Shown here piece by piece: positions 15,129 to 22,499 of a DNA stretch of 64,000 nt. Origin of the DNA: Bradyrhizobium hereditatis (GTDB lineage: Bacteria; Pseudomonadota; Alphaproteobacteria; Rhizobiales; Xanthobacteraceae); contig NZ_JAGKJK010000011.1 of assembly GCF_020329435.1 (NCBI RefSeq), positions 1 through 64,000 on the forward strand. The letters are read 5' to 3'. How positions within the stretch are numbered: position 1 is the stretch's first letter; each line of letters opens with the position of its first letter. The notes under the pieces are model-generated. The model had not been told where the DNA came from. It worked only from the letters and a program-made list of their open reading frames with translations, and made no database searches. A program made the translations under genes and the position numbers.

Positions 15129-16217
15129 TCACCGCGCGAGCCGTGATAATCCTTCCCAATCGAACGCAACGCCATGCCCGGCCCGGGAAGGCGCCAAAGC
15201 CATGCCCTGATCGAGGACGAGCGGGTGTTCGATATAGCGATCAAGCCCAAATCCGTGCGCTTCCAGATACGAGCGGTTCGGGCATGCCGCGAGCAGATGC
15301 ACGGTAACGTCATGAGCGCCGTGGCTGGTCACCGGCAGATTGAACGCTTCGGCAAGCCGCGCGATCTTCATGAAAGCGGTGACGCCGCCGCAATTGGTGA
15401 CATCGGGCTCCGGATAGGACACCGCGCCGGCGGCGATGTAGTTTTTGAACTCCCAAAGCGAGCGCAGGTTTTCGCCGGCCGCGATCGGCACGCCGCCGGC
15501 CGCGATGATGCGGGCGTGGCCTGCGATGTCGTCAGGGATGATCGGCTCTTCGAGCCAGGTGAGATCGTAGGGTTGCAGTGCACGGGCCGCGCGGATGGCT
15601 TCCTCGACCGTCCATTTCATGTTCGCATCAACCATGAGCGAGAAGCCGTCGCCGAGATGCTTGCGCATCGCCTGCACCCGCGCGACGTCGGAGGCGAGAT
15701 CGGGGCGACCCGCCTTCATCTTGATCGCGCGAAAGCCCTTGGCGAGATTGTCGTCGGTTTGCTTCAAGAGCTCCGCGACGGAGAGATCGAGGTCGATGCC
15801 GCCGGCATAGCAGGGCACGCGCGCGTCGAAGCCGCCAAGCAGACGGTAGAGCGGCAGATTGGCGCGGCGCGCTTTCAGGTCCCACAGCGCGATGTCGAGC
15901 GCCGATTGCGCGAGCACGGGCGGTCCGCCGCGCCCGCCGTAATGCAGGCTCCACCAGACGTGATGCCAGATCGCCTCGGTGTCGTCGGCCTCGCGGCCCT
16001 CGATCAGTTCAGGAATTTCCCGCCGCAGAATATCGGCAATGGCGCCGCCGTTGCGGCCGACAGTATAGGTATAGCCGACGCCTTCGGCGCCATCGGCATC
16101 GTGGATGCGGACGGTGATCAGTTCGAAGACGCTGATTTCGCCGTGCGTGCTGTCGGAAAGGGTGACGGTGAGGGGGATCCGGTACAATCCGGCTTCGACT
16201 TTCTCGATGCGTGCCAT
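15129..16217 (-). CDS. Mandelate racemase/muconate-lactonizing enzyme family protein
   Basis: A 362-residue enolase-superfamily enzyme. The N-terminal capping domain is followed by the barrel with KxK K166/K168 (RAIKMKAG), metal ligands D197 (MVDANMKW), E223 or E224 (WLEEP) and E249 (AAGEN), and H299/H302 (SHGAHDV). The KxK plus His pattern is that of the mandelate-racemase subgroup, which abstracts the alpha proton of a carboxylate, often an acid sugar. The substrate is not predictable. ATG 16217 (MARIEKVEAG) is used; the open frame upstream has no similarity. Confidence 0.93.
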   Translation of the reverse strand: MARIEKVEAGLYRIPLTVTLSDSTHGEISVFELITVRIHDADGAEGVGYTYTVGRNGGAIADILRREIPELIEGREADDTEAIWHHVWWSLHYGGRGGPPVLAQSALDIALWDLKARRANLPLYRLLGGFDARVPCYAGGIDLDLSVAELLKQTDDNLAKGFRAIKMKAGRPDLASDVARVQAMRKHLGDGFSLMVDANMKWTVEEAIRAARALQPYDLTWLEEPIIPDDIAGHARIIAAGGVPIAAGENLRSLWEFKNYIAAGAVSYPEPDVTNCGGVTAFMKIARLAEAFNLPVTSHGAHDVTVHLLAACPNRSYLEAHGFGLDRYIEHPLVLDQGMALAPSRAGHGVAFDWEGLSRLAR

Positions 16218-16328
16218 TGTGCTTCCACCCGGCGCTCCGAAGATCGGAGGAATTGCAGAACTGCATTTTGCGAACGCGCGTGCGCTATATATCGACTGAT
16301 GGGCGGTTCCTAGCCTTCGACTACCGCA

Positions 16329-16372
16329 CAAAAAAGTAGGGCACGATCGGCATCACCACGATCGCGCCCTAC
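16329..16372 (-). terminator. Orphan intrinsic terminator on the minus strand
   Basis: Arms GTAGGGC (16336-16342) and GCCCTAC (16366-16372), with an inner CGATCG pair, are followed on the minus strand by TTTTTTGTG. No minus-strand gene ends here; the enolase-family gene starts about 110 bp further on. It may end a small RNA or a leader. Confidence 0.6.
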
Positions 16373-16552
16373 GTCGCCGGTCAATGGGGCAGGGGGAATA
16401 ACCGGCTGCCGGAATGACTCGCGGGCCCCGATTTCGTTCCCGTGGTTTCCAAATAATTTTCGTACACGGTTAAGTGATCGCAAAGCGCAGGACCCCCTGC
16501 GGCTCGCTTCGGGTTGTTTCCGGGATCGCCATGGGGCGAGGGACAAACCGTC

Positions 16553-16960
16553 ATGCCACAGATTTTCAAAGCTTTTTTTGGTGTTCTTGCCGTCACTGGA
16601 ACCTTCGGCGCCGTCCAGTTCGCCTCAGGTCATGATCTCGCTGCGCTTCGGCAACTCGCTGCAACCTCACCTCAGTCGGACGTCAACCGCGCCGGCAAGG
16701 CTGATCGCTGGGCGCTCAAGGCCGCTTCCAACCAGACCGAGACGATCACGATCCGTGCAGTGGGCCTCGACGACACGTCGGTAGTCGTCCGTGTTCCCGT
16801 AGTGAAGGAAGAGGCGCGGAACCGTTCCGCGCCGCCGCCGCCGGCCAAGCCCGACGGATCGAAGCCGGGCAAATCGAAGATCGCAATCGCATGCGAGCCG
16901 CCGGTCAGCGTCCTGACCGAAGTCGCCAAACTGCTGCAGCCGGGCCGCTGCCTCACCTGA
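16553..16960 (+). CDS. Hypothetical exported protein
   Basis: A 135-residue protein I do not recognise. Residues 1-26 (MPQIFKAFFGVLAVTGTFG...) look like a signal peptide or anchor. A polar region follows with a basic, proline-rich segment (SAPPPPAKPDGSKPGKSK) and a C-terminus with two cysteines (CEPPVSVLTEVAKLL, GRC). The two cysteines near the end suggest a disulfide in the periplasm (inference). ATG 16553 is preceded by GGCGAGGG. Confidence 0.75.
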   Translation: MPQIFKAFFGVLAVTGTFGAVQFASGHDLAALRQLAATSPQSDVNRAGKADRWALKAASNQTETITIRAVGLDDTSVVVRVPVVKEEARNRSAPPPPAKPDGSKPGKSKIAIACEPPVSVLTEVAKLLQPGRCLT

Positions 16961-16979
16961 TCGCGGCGCGCTCGGAAGT

Positions 16980-17057
16980 GTAGGGTAGGTTAGCGAAGCG
17001 TAACCCACCATTTCTTCGCGCAAGGTGGCGGGTTACGCTTGCGCTAACCCGCCCTAC
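16980..17057. repeat. Palindromic intergenic repeat (GTAGGG...CCCTAC type)
   Basis: Left arm with GGTTAGCG and GCGTAACCC pairs with right arm GGGTTACGC and CGCTAACC. It is a common dispersed palindrome type in this genus (recalled). Confidence 0.75.
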
Positions 17058-17457
17058 GAACTGCCCACGGCTGCGGAGTGATTTGCTCTCTCGCGCAAGA
17101 CATTTCATGCATCAGCCCGCGACACAGTAACGCGACAGGCAAATCACTTCTGATTTTCAGAAATCGTGTCAAGCCCGCGAATCAAAAATATTCCGCTTCC
17201 GTTTTCACCCAAATCAGTCGCATAACTCCGCCCGTCTCACCGCAAGATGAGGGGCGGCGGCCACGTCACGAACGCGCGGTGAGATGCGATGGACGCAGAT
17301 GGCGCGAGAGACGTTGCGCGCCGGAAGCGTACGGCGAAGTCGTGTGGTTCGGATGCCGCGGTGCTGGCGTTAAGTCGGCGAGAGCTAAGTTTTCGCGGGC
17401 GATGGTGGCAATAAAGCCGTTCACCAGGAAGAGCACGAAGTAAGCCGTAAAGCCATT

Positions 17458-17570
17458 GCGCAGGGAAGGCCGGAGTGTTTCCGCTGTACCTGTATGCTCG
17501 TGTGCGTTTTCTTTATGCGCAAGCAGCACACGAGACCGCGGGTGCAGCCAGCACCCGGTCTTCCCTGCGC
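17458..17570. repeat. Nested palindrome in the gene-free 17-kb region
   Basis: An outer pair GCGCAGGGAAGGCCGG (from 17458) and the complementary CCGGTCTTCCCTGCGC (to 17570) encloses an inner pair CTCGTGTGC (17497-17505) / GCACACGAG (17526-17534). The RNA would fold as a long stem with an internal hairpin. The bases 17078-17457 just upstream have no supported gene but look like part of the same multi-copy sequence (recalled from related genomes). Confidence 0.65.
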
Positions 17571-17648
17571 CCTCTGAACTTCAGAAGGGCAAACGAAGAT
17601 GCAAACCTCGGGCAAAACATGTCGCGAGAACGCCTCCTCATATTCGGT

Positions 17649-17770
17649 TGTCATCGTCCGCCTTGTGCGCAATTGCGCACTGGGGCGGACGATCCAGCAT
17701 TCCAGAGACAGCAGTGATAGAACCGAGAAGCCGCGGCGTACTGGATCCCCCGCATGCGCGGGGGATGACG
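17649..17770. repeat. Dispersed palindromic repeat, family 1
   Basis: Begins TGTCATCGTCCGC and ends GGGGGATGACG, with the internal blocks GATCCAGCATTCCAGAGA and CCGCGGCGTACTGGAT. The same order of blocks occurs at 53450-53547 and 55491-55593, and more loosely at 36491-36588. Confidence 0.8.
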
Positions 17771-17796
17771 GTGGTGTGTTGCGTCGCTACCTCCGC

Positions 17797-17872
17797 GTCA
17801 TTGCGAGCGCAGCGAAGCAATCCATCTGTCCCCGAGCCGAGCTATGGATTGCTTCGCTGCGCTCGCAATGAC
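17797..17872. repeat. Dispersed palindromic repeat, family 2
   Basis: Perfect 29-bp inverted arms at 17797-17825 and 17844-17872 (start GTCATTGCGAGCGCAGCG) are separated by 18 bp. A second copy with one arm mismatch lies at 61537-61612. Confidence 0.9.
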
Positions 17873-17944
17873 GGCATGGGCCGCAGCGCACGAAAAATAC
17901 TTGCATGCGCAGGACATCATGCTCCGCTCGGCTCACGCGGTCCT

Positions 17945-18394
17945 CTACTCCGCCGGCGCTTCGCTGCTGCTGTTACTGTTGGCCCGGCTCGCAAGAAATC
18001 CCAGCGCCAGGCCGCCGACGGCGAGGATCGGGATCAGCCGCTTGACGCCGATGGCGCGGATCACCTGGATGCCCACCGCAACCATTGCCGGATCGGAGAG
18101 CATGGTCTGCGCCGTGGATTTTGCGTGCCTCGCCGCCTGCTCGGCGCGCGCCTCGATCTGCCGCTTGCGCATCATGTAGCAGCCGGCGGCAATCAGCGTG
18201 ACCACGAAGAAGATCGCAGCTCCCGTGAGGCAGGCCTGCACGGGACCGTAATTCTGAAGCACGAAGACGAAAGCTGCGGCGCAGAGAAAAGCGGTCGTGA
18301 CCAGCATCGCCATGGCCGCGGCGGCCGCCAGCGATGTCAGCCTCACCACGTTGCCGGTAGAATCCTTGAAATCATCGATCAGTCGCTGAAACAT
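17945..18394 (-). CDS. Phage-holin-3-6-like (DUF1469 type) membrane protein
   Basis: A 149-residue protein with two adjacent TM segments, AAAAMAMLVTTAFLCAAAFVFVL (about 24-46) and AAIFFVVTLIAAGCYMM (about 58-74). A charged helix RKRQIEARAEQAARHAKSTAQ follows, then a C-terminal hydrophobic segment KRLIPILAVGGLALGFLASR. This layout matches the Phage_holin_3_6 / holin-superfamily III proteins found next to DUF883 genes; despite the name they are chromosomal. It sits 160 bp after DUF883 and may share its stress promoter. Confidence 0.8.
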   Translation of the reverse strand: MFQRLIDDFKDSTGNVVRLTSLAAAAAMAMLVTTAFLCAAAFVFVLQNYGPVQACLTGAAIFFVVTLIAAGCYMMRKRQIEARAEQAARHAKSTAQTMLSDPAMVAVGIQVIRAIGVKRLIPILAVGGLALGFLASRANSNSSSEAPAE

Positions 18395-18496
18395 CGCCGA
18401 GCCTCAATCCGATCTGAAAACGACGTCAACAAAGCAAGCCACGATGCGCGACATCGCCGCGACGTTTGGTCCGCCGCCACACGCCGCCGAAAACTG

Positions 18497-18571
18497 TCGG
18501 CGCCAAGTCGGTTTGCGCGAAACCTGCCTGCGCCAAATTCACATGCGCCAAATCTACCTGCGCCAGGTCAC
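18497..18571. repeat. 15-bp minisatellite overlapping the DUF883 stop codon
   Basis: Five consecutive 15-bp units lie at 18497, 18512, 18527, 18542 and 18557, all built on plus-strand CCTGCGCCAAATCxA. On the minus strand the first unit encodes the last residues (TWRR) and the TAG stop of DUF883, and the other copies run on in its 3' untranslated region. Confidence 0.85.
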
Positions 18572-18913
18572 GCCGATCAGAAAGCCAATGCCAAGCGCAA
18601 GGCCAACGGTCGCCAGAGGGCGCTGCGTGATGACATCCTCAAGCGTCTCCTCGATCGAGGCGGCTGCATTCTGCGCGGCATCCATCATCGCGGCGCCGCG
18701 CTCCGACATGTCGTCGGCCGCCGCCTCCGCGTTGGCGCGGGCCTGTCTGTAGCCGCGCCGGGCCTGCTTTCCGGCGGTGCCGGCAAAATTGTTCAGCGCG
18801 TCGGTGATCTGCTCGGTCAGGGCTGCAATATCGTTTTTCACGGCGGTGACTTCCTCTTGCAGGCGTTCATAGGTCGCTTTGTCCGTCAGATTTTTCATAG
18901 CGGCGTCAGACAT
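18554..18913 (-). CDS. DUF883 family membrane-anchored protein (YqjD/ElaB-like)
   Basis: A 119-residue protein with an amphipathic, probably coiled-coil N-terminal part (YERLQEEVTAVKNDIAALTEQITDAL, 15-40). An Ala-rich helix follows, then a C-terminal TM segment ATVGLALGIGFLIGVTW ending in RR. E. coli homologues YqjD and ElaB are stationary-phase inner-membrane proteins that bind ribosomes through the N-terminus. An exact EcfG promoter lies 36 bp before the ATG, fitting a stress role. The stop codon lies inside a 15-bp tandem repeat. Confidence 0.9.
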   Translation of the reverse strand: MSDAAMKNLTDKATYERLQEEVTAVKNDIAALTEQITDALNNFAGTAGKQARRGYRQARANAEAAADDMSERGAAMMDAAQNAAASIEETLEDVITQRPLATVGLALGIGFLIGVTWRR

Positions 18914-18949
18914 CGAAAGCTCCCGGGTACCGAATTCAGCTGCGGAACC

Positions 18950-18974
18950 AACGCTTCGTGGAACAGGAAGTTCC
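18950..18974 (-). promoter_or_regulatory. Exact EcfG promoter of DUF883
   Basis: On the minus strand GGAAC (18974-18970), 16 bp, CGTT (18953-18950). The -10 element is 36 bp from the DUF883 ATG. Confidence 0.8.
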
Positions 18975-18979
18975 GTGAT

Positions 18980-20152
18980 CTAGCCTTCCGGCAGTTGCGG
19001 CGCATCGGACGGCGCCAGATGCTCCTTCACGATCAGCGCGACGATCAGGAGCGGCGAGGACAGGAACGCGCCCATCGGCCCCCACAGCCAGGTCCAGAAC
19101 GCGACCGCCAGGAACACGGCGAGCGCGTTCAGCGCCAGGCGGCGCCCGACGATCGTCGGCGTCAGGAAATGGCCTTCCAGGAAGGTCATGACTGCAAACA
19201 TCGCCGACGCCAGAAGGCCGGCGCTCAAGGTCTGGAACGAGACGAGGCCGACCACGACCAGCACGACGAACATCGCCACCGGGCCGATGATCGGAATGAA
19301 ATTGAGAATCGCGGCCAGCGCGCCGAGACTGGCCGGGTTGGGCATGCCCGTAGCGGCACAGATCAGGCCGGTGGCGATGCCGACGCCGACATTGATCATG
19401 GTCACGACCAACAGATAGTTGCCGAGATGCTCCTCGATCTCGTTGAGGATCCGCAGCGTCCGCAGCCGCCACTCGCGCTCGCCGAAATTCAGGATCAAGG
19501 CTCGGCGCAGGTCGCGCCAGCTCGCGATGAACAGGATCAGGGTTGCGATGAACAGCAGGAATTCGGCAAAAGTCGGAGACAGGAATTCCAGCGTCGGCTG
19601 CACCCAGTCGATCTTAGGCAGATGGAATGTGGTGAGCGTGCCGGGGCCGCCGATCGTGCTCTGCAGCTCCTGCCAGAGCGCGAGCGGCCGATCGAACACG
19701 TGCAGCTTGTCCTTCAGCCGCGCTCCCAGTTCAGGGAGTTTGCCGCTCCATTCGATCGCGGGCGAGGCGATCAGCCCCACCATGAATGCCGCCGCAGCGC
19801 TGACTGCGGCGACGATCAGCACGGCAGCAATTGCGCGCGGGATGCGCAATTGCTCCAGAAGGTTGGCGGCCGGCGACAGCATGGTGCCGATGATGAAAGC
19901 CATCGTGATCGGCAGAAGGAATGCCTTGGCAAGATAAAGGCCGGTGATGATGCAGATGATCAGGAGGCCGACAAGGCAGATTGCCACCACTTCCTGGCGG
20001 CGGATAACCGGCGGCAATTCGAGCTTGCTCTCGGCGACCGGCGTGCCTTCCCCTTCGTGGGCAAGCTGGCGCTCACTCGGCAGATGTTTGGACGGTGGGG
20101 GTTTTGCGGCCGAAGGCTTGATGGGCGAAGGCTTGGTGGGAATGACGCTCAC
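18980..20152 (-). CDS. AI-2E family transporter (PerM-like permease)
   Basis: A 390-residue polytopic protein of the AI-2E/PerM family, members of which export small molecules or act as Na+/H+ antiporters. An unusual proline/lysine-rich N-terminal tail (about 1-50) precedes the helices ICLVGLLIICIITGLYLAKAFLLP. The family block LAAILNFIPIIGPVAMF and TPTIVGRRLALNALAVFLAV are clear. The start is GTG 20152 with GAGGGAA 8 bp upstream; the open frame before it lies in the divergent promoter region. An exact EcfG promoter is 69 bp upstream, so stress induction is expected. Confidence 0.9.
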   Translation of the reverse strand: MSVIPTKPSPIKPSAAKPPPSKHLPSERQLAHEGEGTPVAESKLELPPVIRRQEVVAICLVGLLIICIITGLYLAKAFLLPITMAFIIGTMLSPAANLLEQLRIPRAIAAVLIVAAVSAAAAFMVGLIASPAIEWSGKLPELGARLKDKLHVFDRPLALWQELQSTIGGPGTLTTFHLPKIDWVQPTLEFLSPTFAEFLLFIATLILFIASWRDLRRALILNFGEREWRLRTLRILNEIEEHLGNYLLVVTMINVGVGIATGLICAATGMPNPASLGALAAILNFIPIIGPVAMFVVLVVVGLVSFQTLSAGLLASAMFAVMTFLEGHFLTPTIVGRRLALNALAVFLAVAFWTWLWGPMGAFLSSPLLIVALIVKEHLAPSDAPQLPEG

Positions 20153-20220
20153 AATAGTTTTCCCTCGCCCGAAGCGGCGATGACACGGCAAAAGCGACGT
20201 CGCAAAACGGACTGCATCAT

Positions 20221-20245
20221 AACGTGGTGCGGCGGCGCGAGTTCC
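20221..20245 (-). promoter_or_regulatory. Exact EcfG promoter of the AI-2E transporter gene
   Basis: Minus strand GGAAC (20245-20241), 16 bp, CGTT (20224-20221). It is back to back with the divergent EcfG promoter at 20303-20327. Confidence 0.8.
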
Positions 20246-20302
20246 ATCGCGCAGGCGTGAGCGGTGTCGTATCTGACGTGAAGCCGTGTGCGCAGCCCGC
20301 GT

Positions 20303-20327
20303 GGAACCGCCGCCGTGGATTCGCGTT
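20303..20327 (+). promoter_or_regulatory. Exact EcfG promoter of the L,D-transpeptidase gene
   Basis: GGAAC (20303-20307), 16 bp, CGTT (20324-20327). The -10 element ends 22 bp before ATG 20350. Confidence 0.8.
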
Positions 20328-20349
20328 TGTTGGAGCAGAGCATCCAGCG

Positions 20350-21135
20350 ATGCACATCCCACGGGGCAGTCTCGTGACAGAGTTCTCCGACCGCCGGCTT
20401 TCGTCGCGCGTGGCAAGCGCGCTTGTTCTCGTCAGCGCCGCGTTGCTGACGCCGTTGATGATATCGGGTGCGGCGATCGCGCAGACGCCCGGCTATGCTT
20501 CCATCCAACAGAGTGCATATCCGGCCGATGAGGTGATCGGCGTCGACGAGGGCGCGACGCCCGAGCGGCTGCGCCGCGCCGTCGTTACCTTTGGTACGAC
20601 GGAGGCGCCGGGCACGATCATCATCGATACCGCCAACACCACGCTGTACTATGTGCTCGGCCAGGGCCGAGCTATCCGTTATGGCGTCGGCGTCGGCCGC
20701 GAAGGCTTTACCTGGTCGGGGGTGCAGACCATCAGCCGCAAGGCGGAATGGCCGGATTGGCATCCGCCAAGCCAGATGATCGCGCGCCAGCCTTATCTGC
20801 CGCGCTTCATGGCCGGCGGTCCGGGCAATCCGCTGGGCGCGCGGGCGCTGTATCTCGGCACCAGCCAGTACCGCATCCACGGCACCAACGATCCCTCGAC
20901 AATCGGCAAATTCGTCTCGTCGGGCTGTATCCGTCTGACCAATGAGGACGCTATCGATCTGTTCAATCGGGTCGATGTCGGCACCAAGGTCGTGGTGCTG
21001 CCGAAGAGCGCGCCGGTGATGGCGCGCGGCGGCGACGGCAGGACGGTTCGGCCGGCCGGCGCGCATTTGCGTCCAGCCATGAGTGCCCCCTCGGGTCGGC
21101 AAGCAATGAACCTTGTTGCGCCGCAAGTGAACTGA
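20350..21135 (+). CDS. L,D-transpeptidase (YkuD domain)
   Basis: A 261-residue exported peptidoglycan cross-linking enzyme. A signal peptide covers about residues 20-45 (VASALVLVSAALLTPLMISG, then AIAQ). The YkuD domain runs from about 86 to 215 with catalytic H177 (YRIHGTN) and C193 (SSGCIRL). ATG 20350 is used; GTG 20374 is an alternative. The C-terminal 45 residues are low complexity. It forms 3-3 cross-links that strengthen the wall or attach envelope proteins. The EcfG promoter just upstream and the DUF2865 gene 34 bp downstream suggest a stress-induced envelope operon. Confidence 0.94.
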   Translation: MHIPRGSLVTEFSDRRLSSRVASALVLVSAALLTPLMISGAAIAQTPGYASIQQSAYPADEVIGVDEGATPERLRRAVVTFGTTEAPGTIIIDTANTTLYYVLGQGRAIRYGVGVGREGFTWSGVQTISRKAEWPDWHPPSQMIARQPYLPRFMAGGPGNPLGARALYLGTSQYRIHGTNDPSTIGKFVSSGCIRLTNEDAIDLFNRVDVGTKVVVLPKSAPVMARGGDGRTVRPAGAHLRPAMSAPSGRQAMNLVAPQVN

Positions 21136-21169
21136 CGAAGGCGTCGTGATGCGTGACTGGAGAGGCGTG

Positions 21170-21814
21170 ATGCGAACAGGAAAACTGGCAGTGTGGGGGA
21201 CAGCCGCACTGGTGTGCGCTTCCGTGTTGGCTCCTACCGCGCAGGCTCAGGACTTTTTCTCGCAACTGTTCGGCGGCTTCGCCCGTCCGCGTCACCAACC
21301 TTATGTCCAGATGCCGTTTGCCGGCAATGATGGCGAAGTCTACGCGCCGCGCGGCGAGGGACGTAGCCGTAGTTATGGCGGTGGAAGCCAGGCGTATTGC
21401 GTGCGGACCTGCGACGGGCGCTACTTCCCGGTCACGGCCTCTGACAATGCGAGCCGTGCTGCCGCCTGCAACAAGCTATGTCCGGCGAGCGAGACCAAGG
21501 TGTACTCCGGCGGTAACATCGACGACGCGACCGCCGAGAATGGAAAATCCTATTCCGAGTTGCCGAACGCGTTCCGCTATCGCAACGAACTCGTTGGCGG
21601 CTGCACCTGCAACGGCAAGGACCCGGTCGGGCTCGCGCAGGTCAAGATCGAGGACGATCCGACGCTGCGCAAGGGCGACATCGTCGCCGGCGCGAATGGC
21701 CTGTTGGTCGCCGGCCGCAGCGGCGACAGGCGCGGCGCCGAACTGAATTTCTCGCCGGCCCCCGACAAGGTCCGCGCCAAGTATGGCCAAGCGCCCGTAG
21801 TGGCAAGGGAGTGA
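21170..21814 (+). CDS. DUF2865 domain-containing exported protein
   Basis: A 214-residue periplasmic protein. A signal peptide MRTGKLAVWGTAALV to AQAQ (1-27) is followed by the DUF2865 core with paired cysteines YCVRTCDGRYFP, ACNKLCPAS and GCTCNGKDPVG. ATG 21170 with GGAGAGG just upstream is preferred; ATG 21149 and GTG 21146 are possible. It follows the L,D-transpeptidase gene by 34 bp and probably shares its promoter. The cysteine pairs imply disulfides; the function is unknown. Confidence 0.9.
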   Translation: MRTGKLAVWGTAALVCASVLAPTAQAQDFFSQLFGGFARPRHQPYVQMPFAGNDGEVYAPRGEGRSRSYGGGSQAYCVRTCDGRYFPVTASDNASRAAACNKLCPASETKVYSGGNIDDATAENGKSYSELPNAFRYRNELVGGCTCNGKDPVGLAQVKIEDDPTLRKGDIVAGANGLLVAGRSGDRRGAELNFSPAPDKVRAKYGQAPVVARE

Positions 21815-21924
21815 GGGAGCTGGGTTCTGGCGAGTGCGTCGACCGAAGCGCGAGCTTCGCTCGTCTCGAGCTCTCAAGCGAAGAGGCATTTGCATAGGCC
21901 GAGCAGCGTGAAGTTCCCAGAGTG

Positions 21925-21949
21925 GGAACCCGTGGCGGGGGTTCACGTT
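21925..21949 (+). promoter_or_regulatory. Exact EcfG promoter of the 50-residue membrane protein gene
   Basis: GGAAC (21925-21929), 16 bp, CGTT (21946-21949). It is 47 bp before ATG 21997. Confidence 0.8.
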
Positions 21950-21996
21950 AACAAATCGCTACGCAATTTCACGCAGATGCCCAAGGGGGGACCCGC

Positions 21997-22149
21997 ATGC
22001 TCGTCAGCATACTCATCACGTTTTTGGTCGTTATCCTCGTGCTCTATCTGATCAACCTGCTCCCCCTCGACAGCCGTGCCAAACAGATCGCGCGAGTTAT
22101 CGTGATCGTGCTCGGCGTGATCTCGCTGTTGAGATACATCACCGTTTAA
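21997..22149 (+). CDS. Small membrane protein (Thivi_2564-like candidate)
   Basis: A 50-residue protein with two hydrophobic helices, LVSILITFLVVILVLYLINL (2-21) and ARVIVIVLGVISLLRYI (32-48), joined by the short polar hinge LPLDSRAKQI. ATG 21997 follows a strong AAGGGGGG ribosome site, the upstream region carries an exact EcfG promoter, and a strong terminator follows 18 bp after the stop, so this is a complete one-gene unit. The helix-PxD-helix pattern resembles the Thivi_2564 family of small membrane proteins (recalled). Easily missed because of its size. Confidence 0.85.
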   Translation: MLVSILITFLVVILVLYLINLLPLDSRAKQIARVIVIVLGVISLLRYITV

Positions 22150-22166
22150 AGCGACGGCCCAAACGA

Positions 22167-22193
22167 AAAGCCCCGGCCAACCGCCGGGGCTTT
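22167..22193. terminator. Bidirectional intrinsic terminator
   Basis: A perfect 11-bp stem AAAGCCCCGGC / GCCGGGGCTTT with a CAACC loop sits between the convergent small membrane protein gene and the CsbD gene. Confidence 0.92.
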
Positions 22194-22213
22194 CGATGTT
22201 GAGAAGCGCGACC

Positions 22214-22414
22214 CTACTTCAAGCTGTTGAACCAGTCGTCCACGTCCTTGCGGATCTGCTCCTTGGCAAAACCGTAGCGCTGCTGCAGCTTGCCTTCGAG
22301 TTGCTCGCGGCGGCCCTCGATAACGTTGAGATCGTCATCGGTGAGCTTGCCCCACTTCTCCTTGGCGGAGCCCTTGAATTGCTTCCAGTTGCCTTCAACC
22401 CTGTTCCAGTCCAT
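22214..22414 (-). CDS. CsbD family stress protein
   Basis: A 66-residue CsbD-family protein (MDWNRVEGNWKQFKGSAKEKWG, KLTDDDLNVIEGRREQLEGKLQ in blocks), a hydrophilic stress-response family under general-stress sigma control in many bacteria. Three ATGs run in tandem at 22420, 22417 and 22414; GGAGGAG ends right before the first, so the third (22414) is best spaced. An exact EcfG promoter lies 32 bp upstream. Confidence 0.93.
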   Translation of the reverse strand: MDWNRVEGNWKQFKGSAKEKWGKLTDDDLNVIEGRREQLEGKLQQRYGFAKEQIRKDVDDWFNSLK

Positions 22415-22446
22415 CATCATCTCCTCCTATTTTTGAGATGACGATC

Positions 22447-22471
22447 AACGACAGTCCGCACCGGACGTTCC
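22447..22471 (-). promoter_or_regulatory. Exact EcfG promoter of csbD
   Basis: Minus strand GGAAC (22471-22467), 16 bp, CGTT (22450-22447), 32 bp before ATG 22414. Confidence 0.85.
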
Positions 22472-22499
22472 GGCCGGAACTGCGGCATCATGACAAGGC

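Noticed and set aside
17078..17443. 121-residue plus-strand open frame in the repeat region
   Set aside because: No ribosome site and Arg/Ser/Lys-rich composition. It overlaps what appears to be multi-copy non-coding sequence.
17456..20260. 934-residue plus-strand open frame
   Set aside because: It runs antisense through holin-like, DUF883 and AI-2E permease genes and through palindromic repeats. Its composition is His/Arg/Gln-rich as expected for a GC-rich shadow frame.
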